Origin: Ruegeria faecimaris
GTDB taxonomy: Bacteria > Pseudomonadota > Alphaproteobacteria > Rhodobacterales > Rhodobacteraceae
Assembly: GCF_900182615.1 (NCBI RefSeq)
Contig: NZ_FXTE01000015.1
Span: 1-64,000 of the forward strand
Direction: 5' to 3'
DNA: 64,000 nucleotides
Part shown: positions 63,481 through 64,000 of the stretch, piece after piece
How positions within the stretch are numbered: position 1 is the first letter of the stretch
Layout of the letters: every line of letters begins with the position of its first letter
Made by a program: the position numbers and the translations under genes
The notes under the pieces: model-generated
The model's database searches: none
What the model was told of the DNA's origin: nothing
What the model saw: only the letters and a program-made list of their open reading frames with translations

Positions 63481-64000
63481 ATGACTGATTTTGAGACATA
63501 TACAATCGCCTCAGCCCCTGATGCCGCGAAACCAATTCTGGAAGCATCGCTGAAAGGATATGGTTTTGTACCCAACCTTTATGCGGCCATGGCCGAAGCG
63601 CCCGCAATTTTGGAAGGCTATACGACACTTTCCAGCATCTTTGGAAAGACCAGCCTGTCAGAGACTGAGCGCCAGATCATCCTTATGACTAACAACCGGT
63701 TGAACGGGTGCAAGTACTGCATGGCCGCCCATACCACTCTTTCACAGATGGCCGGTGTCCCCGAAGACGTGATCGCAGCGTTACGCGATGGCAGCCCTAT
63801 CGCCGACCCCAAATTGGAAGCACTGCGCAAATTCGCCATCGTGATCAACGAAAGCCGAGGCTGGCCCAGCGACGCACAGGTCGAAGCGTTTCTGACGGCT
63901 GGTTACACACGCCGATCTATGCTGGAAGTCATCCTCGGCACAGCGTTGAAAACCCTGTCGAACTATACGAACCATGTGGCGGAAACCGCGTTGGATGATG
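63481..64000 (+). CDS. Carboxymuconolactone decarboxylase/AhpD-like protein, cut by window end
   Basis: The first 173 residues are present and no stop is reached before position 64000. The peroxidase-related core CKYCMAAHTTL (CxxC plus histidine) is that of AhpD-like enzymes, preceded by LSETERQIILMTNN. The start follows AAAGGAAACCAG. It is co-directional with the YHS and cysteine-hydrolase genes and may be part of one stress or detoxification operon. Confidence 0.87.
   Translation, partial: MTDFETYTIASAPDAAKPILEASLKGYGFVPNLYAAMAEAPAILEGYTTLSSIFGKTSLSETERQIILMTNNRLNGCKYCMAAHTTLSQMAGVPEDVIAALRDGSPIADPKLEALRKFAIVINESRGWPSDAQVEAFLTAGYTRRSMLEVILGTALKTLSNYTNHVAETALDD

Noticed and set aside
62456..63628. 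390-codon minus-strand frame
   Set aside because: It lies opposite the cysteine hydrolase, YHS and AhpD-like genes, each with catalytic or domain motifs and ribosome sites.

Overview
The window looks like chromosomal DNA from an alphaproteobacterium of the order Rhodobacterales, probably the Roseobacter group. This rests on family recognition: a D-glucitol/mannitol (smo/mtlK) locus in the gene order known from Rhodobacter sphaeroides, a 41-residue single-cysteine L36, a DinB with an N-terminal zinc-ribbon extension, msrPQ, TctABC transporters, and many small regulators beside oxidoreductases. No phage, plasmid backbone, CRISPR array or secretion cluster was found.

Region 1 (1-12.1 kb) is mostly core genome: msrQ/msrP (periplasmic methionine sulfoxide repair), a Tat-exported cyclase-family protein, a methyltransferase, clpB with a likely heat-shock promoter, pyrF, a candidate small RNA with its own terminator, dinB, an N-formylglutamate amidohydrolase, tRNA-Val(GAC) with a clear sigma-70 promoter, and rpmJ. 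A three-gene cassette of unknown function follows (10.6-12.1 kb); two of its proteins look like paralogues of DUF2589 type.

Region 2 (12.3-23.6 kb) carries an iron ABC transporter binding protein, an XRE-cupin regulator coupled to a GNAT acetyltransferase, and a complete polyol catabolic locus. In that locus xylB diverges from a LacI-type regulator, followed by binding protein, two permeases, ATPase, glucitol dehydrogenase and mannitol dehydrogenase. GCGC-centred palindromes flank the regulator gene, and a hairpin follows the binding-protein gene.

Region 3 (23.6-28.2 kb) is a scarred, AT-richer accessory stretch: two direct copies of a complex repeat with about 22-bp iterated units, an Old Yellow Enzyme/TetR pair with an obvious operator, an orphan antitoxin-like gene and a decayed IS3 element.

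Region 4 (28.2-37.5 kb) is a tightly overlapped divergent catabolic cluster: TctCBA uptake, an ABM-domain protein, a metallo-beta-lactamase-fold hydrolase, OtnK and OtnC on one strand; a beta-decarboxylating dehydrogenase, a Gfo/Idh/MocA oxidoreductase and a GntR regulator on the other. It probably imports a four-carbon (or larger) sugar acid or lactone and delivers dihydroxyacetone phosphate, but it lacks the usual LtnD/OtnI enzymes.

Region 5 (37.6-64 kb) is a patchwork of small units: DUF1059, GFA, LysR, rhodanese, two TPR proteins, a sulfurtransferase/methyltransferase/MaoC run, a second LysR, AraC with two tandem DUF1254/DUF1214 exported proteins, HlyU, a cupin, an aldo/keto reductase, a sterol-desaturase-like protein, a CDF transporter remnant beneath an FNR-like box, a class III cyclase, a half-size FUSC membrane protein, a BASS transporter, and an AraC-headed group of exported cysteine hydrolase, YHS protein and AhpD-like protein cut by the window end. 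A 103-bp repeat with one mismatch occurs at 37598 and 57598, exactly 20,000 bp apart.
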